From assembly GCA_027489535.1 (NCBI GenBank), contig JAIXZO010000018.1, positions 186,001 through 250,000 on the forward strand: 64,000 bases of DNA, given 5' to 3'. Positions 46,844 through 56,277 of the stretch are shown one piece after another. The notes under the pieces were generated by a model that made no database searches, was not told the DNA's origin, and was given only the letters and a program-made list of their open reading frames with translations. The translations under genes and the position numbers were made by a program. Position 1 is the first letter of the stretch; each line of letters starts with the position of its first letter. This stretch comes from Hyphomicrobiales bacterium. GTDB taxonomy: Bacteria > Pseudomonadota > Alphaproteobacteria > Rhizobiales > Beijerinckiaceae.

Positions 46844-47810
46844 GCGCACGCAGCAGCAAGGCGTCGAACGCCGGAGGATCGTCGGGCGCGAAGGTCGCCG
46901 GCAGCATCGTCATCCGCCCGGCAAGATCCGGGTCTAGCGCCCGGATCTTCACCATGTCCTTCGCGGTCGTGACGGGAACGAGCCCCTTACGCTCCGCCTC
47001 CCGCAGCAGAGCTTCGACGTCGTCGCGCGCATAGACGTGATGGTCGGGCAACGCCCGCGTCCGCAGCACCGTCGCCCCAACCGTACGCAGCGTGGCGAAG
47101 AATTTCTCCGGTCTGCCGATCCCGGCAAAGGCGAAGACATCCCGTCCGGCCAATATTGCGGCGACGGCGGGATCCGGCACGAGCGCCCCGGTCAGAACCG
47201 GTTTGCCCCATTCCTGCGAGACGTCGGCCGTCTCGTTCGGGCCGATCACGACGAAGGCATCCACGAACGGCAGCTGATCGGCCACGGGCGCGCGCAGCGG
47301 CCCCGCCGGGATGCAACGTCCGTTGCCGAAACCGACCGCGCCGTCGACGACGGCCAAGGCGAACGTCTTGTGCAGGGCCGGGTTCTGCAACCCGTCGTCC
47401 ATGATGACGACGTCGCCGAGCATGGCGGCTGCGGCAGCACCCGCGACGCGATCACGCGCGACCACGGTGGGAGCGGTCGCCGCCAACAGGAGCGGTTCGT
47501 CCCCGACGTCGTCGGGGCCATGGCGGGCGGGATCGACCGTCGTCGGCCCGACCGTCCGTCCTCCGTATCCCCGCGTCAGGAACACCGGCCGTCGGCCGAG
47601 CGCGCGGAGTCGTTCGGCGACATGGATTGCCGTCGGCGTCTTGCCGGTTCCGCCCGCCGTCAGATTGCCGATGCAGATGACCGGTACGGTCGCGGATGCG
47701 CCGGCGCGCGCCATGCGCGCCGCCGTGATCGCTCCGTAGATGCCGCCCAGCGGAGACAGCAGGGTCGCGAGGAGCCCCGGCGGTCGCCACCAGAAAGGCG
47801 GCGCACGCAT
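46827..47810 (-). CDS. lpxK: tetraacyldisaccharide 4'-kinase
   Basis: 327-aa kinase that adds the 4' phosphate in lipid A synthesis, at the inner membrane. The P-loop is VICIGNLTAGGTGKTPTAIH. VFLTRGYGGRTVGP and DVVIMDDGLQNPALHKTFAL are typical. The start at 47810 shares its base with the waaA stop (TGATG). It is the last gene of the minus-strand cluster DUF4170-LPLAT-waaA-lpxK. Confidence 0.95.
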   Translation of the reverse strand: MRAPPFWWRPPGLLATLLSPLGGIYGAITAARMARAGASATVPVICIGNLTAGGTGKTPTAIHVAERLRALGRRPVFLTRGYGGRTVGPTTVDPARHGPDDVGDEPLLLAATAPTVVARDRVAGAAAAAMLGDVVIMDDGLQNPALHKTFALAVVDGAVGFGNGRCIPAGPLRAPVADQLPFVDAFVVIGPNETADVSQEWGKPVLTGALVPDPAVAAILAGRDVFAFAGIGRPEKFFATLRTVGATVLRTRALPDHHVYARDDVEALLREAERKGLVPVTTAKDMVKIRALDPDLAGRMTMLPATFAPDDPPAFDALLLRALKGAA

Positions 47811-49093
47811 CAGCGACCCTCGAGATGCATGCTGACGACGAAGGGGGCGAGTTCGTGCATCGTCCGGTCCACCGCGCCGCCGAGCTCGGCGACCGCGCCG
47901 CCCGCCGCCCGGGCCATCCAGCGCAGGCCCGGCGGGTCTCCGAGCAGTTCGGCGAGCACGGCCGGCAGGGTCTCTGACGTCACCGACACGGCGCCGCCGG
48001 CCCGGTTCAGTGCCGCGAAGACCTCGGTGAAGTTGTGCACGAAGGGGCCGTGCAGCACGGCCGTGCCGAGCTTGGCCGGCTCGATGGGGTTCTGCCCGCC
48101 GTGCGGGACCAAAGATCCGCCCATGAAGGCGACGGGAACGAGACGGTAGAACAAACCCAATTCGCCGATGGTGTCGGCAATGTAGACGTCCGTCGCGCGA
48201 TCGGGCTGGAGCCCCTGCGAGCGCCGCGCCGAACGCAGCCGCGCGCGCCGCGCCAGTTCCTCGATCTCCGGGCCGCGATGCGGATGGCGCGGGGCGATGA
48301 TGGTGAGCAGATGCGGCAGCCGCTTGGCCAGTTCCGCATGGACGCCGATGATGATCTCGTCCTCGCCGGGATGCGTCGAAGCCGCCATCCACACGGGCCG
48401 CGCGCCGATCATCCCTTCCGTCATCGACACCTTCACCGGGTCGGCGGGAGGCGGCGGCACGTCGTATTTGAGATTTCCCGCCACCGCGACGCGCGGCGCG
48501 CCCAGAGCGTTCAGACGCTCGGCATCGGCGTCGGTCTGCGCGAGACAGAGATCGAAGCGCGACAGCACCGCGCGCGCCACCCCGTTCACGGCCTTCCAGC
48601 GCCGGAAGCTGCGCGGGGACATGCGGGCGTTGACCAGCACGAGCGGAATGCCGCGCTCGTCCGTCTGCGCCACGAGATTCGGCCAAATCTCGGATTCGGC
48701 GAGCAGCGCGAGATCGGGCTTCCAGTGTTCCAGAAATCGCCGGACATAGCCGGGCAGATCGACGGGGACATATTGATGGATCGCGCCCGCCGGCAGTCGG
48801 CGCGCCATGACCCGTGCCGACGTGACGGTGCCGGACGTGACCAGCACGGTGATGCCGTCCGCGGTGAACCGCTCGACGACCGGCAGGAGGGACACCGTCT
48901 CGCCGACGCTGGCGCCGTGGATCCAGACCAGCGGCCCGGCCGGTCGCGTAACGGTCGACTCGCCCCGGCGTTCGCCCAGCCGCGTGCGGTCCTCCTTGCC
49001 CTCGCCCGCCCGGCGGCGCAGCAGAAAGGACACGAAGGGCAGCGCCAAATTGGAGAGAGCCCGATAAGTGCCGAAGACGAGTTTTCCGATCAT
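47810..49093 (-). CDS. waaA: 3-deoxy-D-manno-octulosonic acid transferase
   Basis: 427-aa Kdo transferase that adds Kdo to the lipid A precursor. An N-terminal membrane anchor is followed by a GT-B fold. LVWIHGASVGETVSLLPVV and LLAESEIWPNL are typical; the Glu in GASVGE is the catalytic base. GGSLVPHGGQNPIEPAKLG is in the C-terminal half. Start at 49093 overlaps the stop of the LPLAT gene by four bases. It precedes lpxK with one shared base. Confidence 0.95.
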   Translation of the reverse strand: MIGKLVFGTYRALSNLALPFVSFLLRRRAGEGKEDRTRLGERRGESTVTRPAGPLVWIHGASVGETVSLLPVVERFTADGITVLVTSGTVTSARVMARRLPAGAIHQYVPVDLPGYVRRFLEHWKPDLALLAESEIWPNLVAQTDERGIPLVLVNARMSPRSFRRWKAVNGVARAVLSRFDLCLAQTDADAERLNALGAPRVAVAGNLKYDVPPPPADPVKVSMTEGMIGARPVWMAASTHPGEDEIIIGVHAELAKRLPHLLTIIAPRHPHRGPEIEELARRARLRSARRSQGLQPDRATDVYIADTIGELGLFYRLVPVAFMGGSLVPHGGQNPIEPAKLGTAVLHGPFVHNFTEVFAALNRAGGAVSVTSETLPAVLAELLGDPPGLRWMARAAGGAVAELGGAVDRTMHELAPFVVSMHLEGR

Positions 49094-49812
49094 GCCGCGA
49101 CCCGCAGATCACGGCCCGGATCAAGGAGTCCGAGGCGAGCATAGGCGTCGGCATGGACGCGGTCGAGCGCGACCTCGAGACGCCGGCGCGCGTCTTCCAT
49201 CTCGGCCTCGTCGGCGTCCCGCGCAACGCGGATCGGATCGCCGATCATCGCCGTGATGCGGCCGAACGGCAGGCCGATGCTCGCGCGGTCCCAGCTGTGG
49301 AAGTTTTTCGCCCTGTCGGATACGACGGCCGTGGGATAGATCGGCCGGCCGGACATGCGGGCCAAGGTCACGATGCCCAGCCCGGCGACGCGGGCGCGCT
49401 TGGGCACGTCGGCCGTCAGCGTCACGCTCTCGCCGCCCTCGAGCGTGCGCAGCAGGTCGCGCAGGCCCGCGACGGCGCCCTTCTTGTGCATCTGGTCCGG
49501 CCGTCCGCCGGAACCGCGCACGGGCCGGATGCCGAAGCTCTCGCAGGCCGCCGCGTTGATCTCTCCGTCGCCGTGCTTGGAAATCAGCACCGCGAACGGC
49601 ATGTCCCGGGGCCGCACCAGCGGGATCATGAAATGCTGCCCGTGCCACAGCGCGCAGATGATCGGCGCGTCGCCACCGATGCGCCCGGCGAGGTCCTGCG
49701 GAACCAGCTCGATGCGGGAGGTCGCGCGCACGGTCTTCAGATAGAGGGCCATCAGCCGGCCGATGCCGGTCTGGATCGCCTTGGACCGTGCGACGCGTTT
49801 GAGCACCTGCAA
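49090..49812 (-). CDS. LPLAT/DUF374 family acyltransferase-like protein
   Basis: About 240 aa. IICALWHGQHFMIPLVRPRD resembles the H-containing motif of lysophospholipid acyltransferases of the DUF374 family, and RGSGGRPDQMHKKGAVAG and TLTADVPKRARVAGLGIV are also typical. It lies between DUF4170 and waaA in a Kdo/lipid A cluster, so an acyl transfer in lipid A is plausible. Start is not certain: TTG at 49812 or GTG at 49806. Only a few bases separate it from DUF4170. Substrate unknown. Confidence 0.8.
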   Translation of the reverse strand: MQVLKRVARSKAIQTGIGRLMALYLKTVRATSRIELVPQDLAGRIGGDAPIICALWHGQHFMIPLVRPRDMPFAVLISKHGDGEINAAACESFGIRPVRGSGGRPDQMHKKGAVAGLRDLLRTLEGGESVTLTADVPKRARVAGLGIVTLARMSGRPIYPTAVVSDRAKNFHSWDRASIGLPFGRITAMIGDPIRVARDADEAEMEDARRRLEVALDRVHADAYARLGLLDPGRDLRVAA

Positions 49813-49814
49813 TC

Positions 49815-50057
49815 TCAGGCCGGCTTGCCGTCGGCGGGGTCGAGCAGCCGATGCAGGTGGACGATGAAGTAGCGCATATGGGCGTTGTCGACCGTGGCCT
49901 GCGCCTTCGCCTTCCACGCGGTATGCGCGGCGGCGTAATTCGGGAAGATCCCGACCATGTCGACCTTGCTCAGATCCTTGAATTCCGTGCCGTCGAGGCG
50001 AATGAGTTCGCCCCCGAACACGAGATGCGGCAGTTGCTTGGCAGGCGTATCGTTCAT
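49815..50057 (-). CDS. DUF4170 family small protein
   Basis: 80-aa protein with LVFGGELIRLDGTEFKDLS and VGIFPNYAAAHTAWKAKAQ, the DUF4170 pattern seen near lipid A genes of Rhizobiales. It has no signal or membrane segment, and its function is unknown. It lies 57 nt after the CysQ-like gene and just before the LPLAT gene on the same strand. Confidence 0.85.
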   Translation of the reverse strand: MNDTPAKQLPHLVFGGELIRLDGTEFKDLSKVDMVGIFPNYAAAHTAWKAKAQATVDNAHMRYFIVHLHRLLDPADGKPA

Positions 50058-50114
50058 CTTTTCAGGTCCTCGCAGGAGCGGTCTCGGCGGGGGAAAGGGT
50101 CAGCGCGGGGAGCT

Positions 50115-50960
50115 TCAACGCGGTCTCGGCACCCCGTCCTCCACGGCGACGCGCCGGAGGTCGACGGCCTGCAGCATCTCCGCAAGCGTGCCGACCAGAT
50201 CCGGCGGACCGGCGGCCACCGCCGGGTGCTGCGTCGAGGGTCGATTATAGGCCGGCGTGCGGCCGTCGCGCCCAAGCAGCGCGCCGCCCGCTTCGGTCAG
50301 GATCGCATGGGCTGCCACCAAGTCCCAATCATGGGCGTTCGCCTCGGCGATCCCGACGTCGACGCGCCCGTCGGCGACATGCGCGAGGCGCAATGCCAAG
50401 GAGTGGACGCGCGGCGTGCGTTCGAAATCGGCGTGCCGGCTCATGACGGCATCGACCAGCGGCTTCGGCCCGAGCAGCCGCGCACCGCTCAAGGCGGGAC
50501 GCGCGCTGACGCGGATCGGACGGCCGTTGAGGGTCGCGCCGGCGCCGAGCACGGCGGAAAACATTTCGTCGGTGACGGGGGCATAGACGACGCCGAGCAG
50601 CGGCACGCCGTCCTCGACCAATCCGATGGCCACCGTCCAATCGGCATCGCCGCGCGCGAAGGACCGCGTGCCGTCGATCGGATCGACCACCCAGACGCGT
50701 CTGCAGGCGAGGCGGGCCGGATCGTCGGCGGTTTCCTCGGAGAGCCACCCGAAGCTCGGCTCCGCATCGCGCAGCAGTGCGCCGAGATGCGCGTCGACGG
50801 CGAGGTCGGCCGCCGTGACCGGGGAACCGCCGTGCTTGAAGTCGATGGCCGCCGTCGTCTTCTCGCCGGGACGGAAATAATCCAGCGCCATGCGGCCGCC
50901 GACGCGCGCGGCTTCGCTCACGAGAGCCGACAGGTCAGTAAGGGAGCGGGCGGAGGTCAT
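50115..50960 (-). CDS. CysQ-like 3'(2'),5'-bisphosphate nucleotidase / inositol monophosphatase family
   Basis: 281-aa member of the FIG superfamily of lithium-sensitive phosphatases. Metal ligands are in LSEETADDP and WVVDPIDGTRSFARG, and the C-terminal AHDWDLVAAHAILTEAGG. CysQ recycles 3'-phosphoadenosine 5'-phosphate; other members act on inositol phosphates. Specificity cannot be told. Start at 50960 (MTSARSLTDL) chosen over the longer frame from 50990. It heads the DUF4170-LPLAT-waaA-lpxK group and may be co-transcribed. Confidence 0.85.
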   Translation of the reverse strand: MTSARSLTDLSALVSEAARVGGRMALDYFRPGEKTTAAIDFKHGGSPVTAADLAVDAHLGALLRDAEPSFGWLSEETADDPARLACRRVWVVDPIDGTRSFARGDADWTVAIGLVEDGVPLLGVVYAPVTDEMFSAVLGAGATLNGRPIRVSARPALSGARLLGPKPLVDAVMSRHADFERTPRVHSLALRLAHVADGRVDVGIAEANAHDWDLVAAHAILTEAGGALLGRDGRTPAYNRPSTQHPAVAAGPPDLVGTLAEMLQAVDLRRVAVEDGVPRPR

Positions 50961-51057
50961 CACGGAACTCTGGGGCGGGACGAGTCGCATTGATGCGGTG
51001 CAAACGTGTCTATCCGTCCCGTTTGGGGGCGGCAAGTGCACGCGCGGGCGGTCGCGC

Positions 51058-51999
51058 TCAAATGCCGATGATGGCGTCCGCGGCCAAGCCCGCAAAAAGG
51101 ATCAAGCCGGCATTTCGGTTGGACCGAAAGAGCCGCAACGCGCCTTTGGGGTCTTCGAGATCGATGGCCGCGACCTGACGCCCGAGATGAACGGCAAAGG
51201 CCGCGAAACCCGCCCAGGAGGGGATTCCGGCATCGACTCCGAGCAGGGCTGCCGCGATCGCGACGAGCGCCAGCCCGAAAAACAGCCCGACGGCCTGCTG
51301 CGTACGCGCGCCGAACAGCCGCGTCGTGGATCGGATGCCCGCGACCGCGTCGTCTTCGAGGTCCTGCACCGCGTAGATCGTGTCGTAGGCCACGGTCCAG
51401 AGAACCGCTCCGACATAAATCCACACCGCAGGCGCATCGAGTTCCCCGAACGCCGCCGCCCAACCCATCAGGCCGCCCCAAGCGAAGGCGAGCCCGAGCA
51501 CGGCTTGCGGCCACGAGGTGACCCGCTTCATGAACGGGTAGACGGCAACCGGGATCAGGGACGCGAAACCGAGCAGGATCGAGAAGGCATTCAAGCTCAG
51601 CAGCACGCCGAGGCCGACCAGACAGAGCAGCGCCAGAAAGACCACCGCGCCCTTCACGCTCACCTGCCCGCTCGGGAGAGGGCGGTTGCGGGTTCGCGCG
51701 ACCAGCTTGTCGATGTCGCGGTCGATGATGTCGTTGTAGACGCAACCTGCCCCGCGCATGGCGATCGCGCCGATCATGAACAGGATCAGGTGATCGATCC
51801 GAGGCGCCGCATCGTCGGCGATGCCGGCAAGAGCGGTCGACCACCAGCAGGGCAGCAGCAGAAGCCACCAGCCGATGGGACGGTCGATGCGCGCAAGGCG
51901 AAGAAACGGCCGCCAAGACGCCGGGGCGGCGCGGTCGACGAAATTGCCGGGCGCGGCATCGGGAACCGCGCCGACGGGTTCGGTCCGCTCGACCGTCAA
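51058..51999 (-). CDS. ubiA: 4-hydroxybenzoate octaprenyltransferase
   Basis: 313-aa membrane prenyltransferase in ubiquinone synthesis. Two Asp-rich motifs are seen: VYNDIIDRDIDKLVARTRNRP and YDTIYAVQDLEDDAVAG. About eight or nine helices. The start at 51999 overlaps the stop of the upstream small secreted protein by four bases. It closes this minus-strand group; CysQ follows 97 nt later. Confidence 0.95.
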   Translation of the reverse strand: MTVERTEPVGAVPDAAPGNFVDRAAPASWRPFLRLARIDRPIGWWLLLLPCWWSTALAGIADDAAPRIDHLILFMIGAIAMRGAGCVYNDIIDRDIDKLVARTRNRPLPSGQVSVKGAVVFLALLCLVGLGVLLSLNAFSILLGFASLIPVAVYPFMKRVTSWPQAVLGLAFAWGGLMGWAAAFGELDAPAVWIYVGAVLWTVAYDTIYAVQDLEDDAVAGIRSTTRLFGARTQQAVGLFFGLALVAIAAALLGVDAGIPSWAGFAAFAVHLGRQVAAIDLEDPKGALRLFRSNRNAGLILFAGLAADAIIGI

Positions 52000-52451
52000 A
52001 GCGCGCCTTGAGGCAGGCGGATCGGTCCGCCGATGATGTCGCCTCCGCCGAGCAGGCCCTGCTTCTTCGCGTCTTCCGCCGCTTTACGCTGCTGAACGGC
52101 TGCGTTGCAGGCATTCTTGCGGGCTTCGGCGATCTGCCCCTGCTGCGTCTTCAGACCGGGCAGGACGTCGGCCGGAACGTGGCACCAATCGCCGTTCTTC
52201 TCGACCTGGCCGATGGCGGCGACGGTTTGTTCCTGCAGCCGCCCGAAGGTGCTGCAGGCCTGATCGGCCGTCGGGCGCTTCTTTTGGAAGTTCTCGACTT
52301 CCTGCATCGACTTCATGCGCGTTTGAAAGCTCCGCGCCAAAGCCTCGCATTCATTCGATTGCGCGGCGGCGGGCGAGATCGACAAGAGGAGCGCAGCCGA
52401 CAGGGCGGCGCCGAAGGCGGCACGGAGCCGCAGACCGGTGGCGTGACGCAT
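51996..52451 (-). CDS. small secreted protein of unknown function
   Basis: 151-aa protein with a signal peptide (ending AAAQS near residue 31). The mature part has four Cys residues (NECEALA, ADQACSTFG, DWCHVPAD, KNACNAAV) that could form two disulfides, and a helical, Gln/Lys-rich central region. A Gly-rich tail follows. I do not recognise the family. It overlaps the ubiA start by four bases (ATGA), so the genes are likely coupled. Divergent from rsmE. Confidence 0.7.
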   Translation of the reverse strand: MRHATGLRLRAAFGAALSAALLLSISPAAAQSNECEALARSFQTRMKSMQEVENFQKKRPTADQACSTFGRLQEQTVAAIGQVEKNGDWCHVPADVLPGLKTQQGQIAEARKNACNAAVQQRKAAEDAKKQGLLGGGDIIGGPIRLPQGAL

Positions 52452-52579
52452 CGGACACCTCGCAATTGCGTTCGCACATCAGATAGCGCCGCCGAGGCCG
52501 GTCAGCAACCGCCGCCGGGCGGCGGACTTGCGGGCGGGCGCGGCAGACGGCAAAAGGCGATGATCCGGAATGGGAAAAA

Positions 52580-53326
52580 GTGCACTTGTCCTACGATTTC
52601 CGCACGCAACGGCTCCATGTCGAATTCCCGCTCCGCGCGGGAGAGGCGCGGCTGGAGAAAGAGCAGTCGCACTATCTCCTCAACGTATTGCGCTCGAAAA
52701 TCGGAGAATCCGTTCTGCTGTTCAACGGCCGCGACGGCGAATGGGCGGCGCGCATCGCGGCCGCCGAACGCAAGATCGTGGTGCTCGAAGTGCTCGAACG
52801 GACCCGGGAACAGCCGCCGGGAACGGGAATCGGCTTGGCCTTCGCGCCCATCAAGCATGCCCGGCTCGACTACATGGTGCAGAAGGCGGTCGAAATGGGG
52901 GCATGCCGCCTGTCCCCGGTGATCACGCGCTACACCAACGTGCAGCGGGTCAATCTCGAACGCATGCGCGCCAACGTCGTCGAAGCGGCGGAGCAATGCG
53001 GAATCCTCTCGGTCCCCGCCGTTGCGGACGAAGTGAAGTTCGAGGCATGGCTCACAGCCCTTCCGCGCGAACGGACGCTCGTTTTCTGCGACGAGGACGC
53101 TCCGGTCCGCAATCCGGTCGCCGCCTTGCAGGCCGTTCCTGCGGGAGCGGAGATGGAGGTCGTCATCGGGCCGGAAGGCGGTTTCGCGCCGGAGGAGCGC
53201 GAACGGCTTCTCGCGCGCGACGGCGTCGTGCAGCTGTCTCTCGGGCCGCGCATCCTGCGTGCGGACACGGCCGCCGTCGCCGCGCTCGCGCTGGTGCAGG
53301 CCGTGCGCGGCGACGCCTCGGGCTGA
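52580..53326 (+). CDS. rsmE: 16S rRNA (uracil(1498)-N(3))-methyltransferase
   Basis: 248-aa SPOUT-class enzyme that methylates U1498 of 16S rRNA. The C-terminal knot has VVIGPEGGFAPEERE and LSLGPRILRADTAAVAAL, typical of RsmE. MVQKAVEMGACRLSPVIT is also conserved. Start is GTG at 52580 or TTG at 52586; the first is given. It is divergent from the small secreted protein with a 128-nt gap. Confidence 0.94.
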   Translation: MHLSYDFRTQRLHVEFPLRAGEARLEKEQSHYLLNVLRSKIGESVLLFNGRDGEWAARIAAAERKIVVLEVLERTREQPPGTGIGLAFAPIKHARLDYMVQKAVEMGACRLSPVITRYTNVQRVNLERMRANVVEAAEQCGILSVPAVADEVKFEAWLTALPRERTLVFCDEDAPVRNPVAALQAVPAGAEMEVVIGPEGGFAPEERERLLARDGVVQLSLGPRILRADTAAVAALALVQAVRGDASG

Positions 53327-53387
53327 GCCCTTTCCCGGAACCAAGCCCGCCTCGTCGCGTTTTCGGGCACCTCGAACCGAGGTGATC

Positions 53388-54560
53388 ATGCGGAAAGCGA
53401 TCATGGCGGACAGCTACAGCTTCGGCATCGAGGAGGAGTATTTCCTCTGCGGGTCGGAAAGCCGGAACACTCTGCGCTTCATGCCGAAAGGCTTCATCGA
53501 ACGGGCGAAGGCGCTTTTCACCGCCGAGGTGATGCCCGAAATGCTCCAATCCCAAATCGAAGTCGCGACGATGCCGGCCACCGACATGAAGGTCGCGGCG
53601 GCGCGTCTGGCGGAAATACGTCAAGGGCTCGGCGAAATCGGCCGCGGCTTCGGCATCGGCGTTCTGGCGGCCGGCACCCATCCCCTCGCGGTGTGGTCCA
53701 AGCAGCGCAGCACCGAGGCGGCGCGTTACGACCGCGTGATGCACGAACTGCAGATGGTCGGCATGCGCAACGTCATTTGCGGTCTGCACGTCCATGTCGA
53801 GCTTCCCGATCCGTCGCGCCGGGTGAACGTGATGGTGCGGGTGCTGCCTTGGCTGCCGCTGCTGTTCGCGCTGTCCACGTCGTCCCCGTTCTGGCAGGGC
53901 CGAAGGACCGGGCTGATGGGCTATCGGCTGGCGGCCAATCATGAGTTGCCGCGCTCGGGCATCCCGGACCTGTTTCAGGATCAGGCCGATTATGATCGCT
54001 ACGTGGACACGTTGGTCGCCTCCCGCATGATCCGGGACGCGAGCTATGTCTGGTGGCTCATCCGCCCCTCGCTCAAGCACCCCACGCTGGAGCTCCGCGT
54101 GGCGGACAGCTGCACGCGGGTCGAACACTCGATCTCCATCGCCGCCTTGTACCGCTGCCTGCTGCGCCGGCTCGACCGGGACCCGAGCATCAACGGGCGG
54201 ATGACGGGCGCCTCGCGCGCCATCGTCTGCGAGAACCTGTGGCGGGCGCAACGATACGGCATTCACGCGTCCTTCGTGGACGAGGCGACCCGATCGGCGT
54301 GCTCCGCGGAGGACATGCTGAACGACGCGATCGCCTTGGTCGCGCCGGACGCGGAGGCGCTGGGGTGCTGGGATGAGGTCGCCGCATGCCGCGACATCCT
54401 CGCCGGCGGCACCAGCGCGGACGAGCAGCTCGGCGTGTTTGCGGCAGCGGAGGCGCGCGGGTCAGACCCGCGCAGGGCGCTGGACGAGGTGGTGGATCGC
54501 CTGACCACGGTCACCTGCGGGCTTCGCACGCCTCTGGAGGACCGGCCCCACGCGGCTTGA
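53388..54560 (+). CDS. YbdK-type carboxylate-amine ligase
   Basis: 390-aa member of the GCS2 family, related to glutamate-cysteine ligases. FGIEEEYFLC near the N-terminus is the metal-binding Glu region; SQIEVATMPATDMK and ICGLHVHVELPDPSRR are also typical. E. coli YbdK has weak gamma-glutamylcysteine synthase activity; native substrate unknown. Start ATG 53388 follows a GAGG at suitable distance. Followed by a bona fide GshA gene 90 nt later, an unusual pairing. Confidence 0.88.
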   Translation: MRKAIMADSYSFGIEEEYFLCGSESRNTLRFMPKGFIERAKALFTAEVMPEMLQSQIEVATMPATDMKVAAARLAEIRQGLGEIGRGFGIGVLAAGTHPLAVWSKQRSTEAARYDRVMHELQMVGMRNVICGLHVHVELPDPSRRVNVMVRVLPWLPLLFALSTSSPFWQGRRTGLMGYRLAANHELPRSGIPDLFQDQADYDRYVDTLVASRMIRDASYVWWLIRPSLKHPTLELRVADSCTRVEHSISIAALYRCLLRRLDRDPSINGRMTGASRAIVCENLWRAQRYGIHASFVDEATRSACSAEDMLNDAIALVAPDAEALGCWDEVAACRDILAGGTSADEQLGVFAAAEARGSDPRRALDEVVDRLTTVTCGLRTPLEDRPHAA

Positions 54561-54650
54561 CCGCGGCGGCTCGGATTGCAAGGACCGGAACGGGGCCTTA
54601 TTGATTTGCGCCCGCCCGTTCCGGCGATGCGACCCGCCGCAGGAGTACCG

Positions 54651-56003
54651 ATGGCCCGTGACCAATCCGACCCGACCCCGATCGAAAGCCGCGACGAACT
54701 CGTCGCGTGGATTGCAAAGGGCGAGAAGCCGGACGGGCCGTTCCTGATCGGGACGGAACACGAGAAAGTCCCTTTCCGGACTGCGGATTTCCGCCCGGTG
54801 GCCTATGAAGGTCCCGGCGGCATCCGCGCGCTGCTCGACGGCATGCGCCGCGAGACGGGTTGGTCGCCGATCATGGACGGCGACGCGATCATCGGATTGG
54901 CCGACGAGGAAGGCGGAGGCGCGATTTCGCTCGAGCCCGGCGGTCAGTTCGAGCTCTCGGGCGCGCCTTTGCCGACGCTGAACGACACCGCCGCGGAATT
55001 CGATACGCATATGGAGCTCGTCGGCCGCATCGGCCGCGAACTCGGCCTGAAATTCCTCGGTCTCGGCCTCAGCCCGGTCTGGTCGCGCGCCGAGACGCCG
55101 GTGATGCCCAAGGCGCGCTACCGGATCATGTCCGGCTACATGCCGCGTGTCGGCACCATGGGTCTGGACATGATGTTCCGGACGGCCACCGTCCAGGTGA
55201 ACCTCGATTTCGCCACCGAGGCGGACATGGTGCTGAAGCTGCGCACCAGCCTCGCGCTGCAGCCGCTGTCGACGGCCTTGTTCGCCGCCTCGCCGTTCCT
55301 CGACGGCAAGAAGACCGAGTTCCGCTCGATGCGCGGCGAGATCTGGCGTCACACCGACAATGACCGCAGCGGCCTGATCCCCTTCGCCTTCGAAGACGGC
55401 ATGGGCTACGAGCGCTACGTCGATTGGGCGCTCGACGTGCCCATGTATTTCGTCAAGCGCGGCGACCGCTACCATGACGTTGCCGGCGCGTCGTTCCGCG
55501 ATCTGTTGGCCGGAAAGCTGGAAGCGCTGCCGGGCGAGCGCGCCTCCATTTCCGATTGGGCGAACCACCTCTCGACGTTGTTTCCGGACGTTCGCCTGAA
55601 GCGCTATCTCGAAATGCGCGGCGCGGATGCGGGCACCTTGCCGATGATGAAGGCCCTGCCCGCCTTCTGGGTCGGCCTGCTTTACGACAACGCCGCGCTG
55701 GACGCGGCTTGGGACGTGGTGAAGGGCTGGAGCGCCGCGGATCGCCAAGGCATGCGCGACGACGTCCCCGCGCAGGGGCTGCAGGCCCGCGTTTGCGGGC
55801 GCTCGCTGCAGTCGGTCGCTGTGGAAATCGTCGGGATCGCGAAGGCCGGCCTTAAGCGTCGGGGGCTCGGCGAGGAGAAATGGCTGGAGCCCGTCGTGGA
55901 GGTCGCGGCGTCTGGCCGTACTCCGGCCGACGATCTCGTCGCCGCCTATGACGGCCCTTGGGCCGGCGATCTCTCCCGCGTCTTCACCGACGTCGTTCTC
56001 TGA
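54651..56003 (+). CDS. gshA: glutamate--cysteine ligase (plant/proteobacterial type)
   Basis: 450-aa enzyme, first step of glutathione synthesis. LIGTEHEKVPFRTADF, GLADEEGGGAISLEPGGQ and the segment TVQVNLDFATEADMVLK are typical of the plant-type GCL class used by Alphaproteobacteria. Start at 54651 (MARDQSDPTP) follows AGGAG. A stem-loop lies past the stop. gshB is not in the window. Confidence 0.94.
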   Translation: MARDQSDPTPIESRDELVAWIAKGEKPDGPFLIGTEHEKVPFRTADFRPVAYEGPGGIRALLDGMRRETGWSPIMDGDAIIGLADEEGGGAISLEPGGQFELSGAPLPTLNDTAAEFDTHMELVGRIGRELGLKFLGLGLSPVWSRAETPVMPKARYRIMSGYMPRVGTMGLDMMFRTATVQVNLDFATEADMVLKLRTSLALQPLSTALFAASPFLDGKKTEFRSMRGEIWRHTDNDRSGLIPFAFEDGMGYERYVDWALDVPMYFVKRGDRYHDVAGASFRDLLAGKLEALPGERASISDWANHLSTLFPDVRLKRYLEMRGADAGTLPMMKALPAFWVGLLYDNAALDAAWDVVKGWSAADRQGMRDDVPAQGLQARVCGRSLQSVAVEIVGIAKAGLKRRGLGEEKWLEPVVEVAASGRTPADDLVAAYDGPWAGDLSRVFTDVVL

Positions 56004-56009
56004 AAAAGA

Positions 56010-56038
56010 AGGCCGCCGACCCGGGGGTCGACGGCCTC
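56010..56038 (+). terminator. stem-loop after gshA
   Basis: AGGCCGCCGACCC and GGGTCGACGGCCT form a stem with one mismatch, 7 nt past the gshA stop. No long T-run, so a possible terminator. The rest of the gap to 56278 holds no gene that I can see. Confidence 0.5.
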
Positions 56039-56277
56039 TGAATGTCCTAGGGGAGGAGCAAGGACGTGTCCGGTGTACCCGGACGGGTTCCGCTCCGGAA
56101 GGACGCGTCGAGCCCATGCACCCGAAACGGGCGGTGCGCACCGCGGCATGGGGGTCCGCTTACGAAGCGTTCACCATCGGGGACGGTAATCTCCTGCACG
56201 GTCCCGGAAACGGCGTGCGTTAACTTCTTCGTCAATACGCCCGGACGATGGTGTCGCTTCGAATGCGGAGCGTTTGT

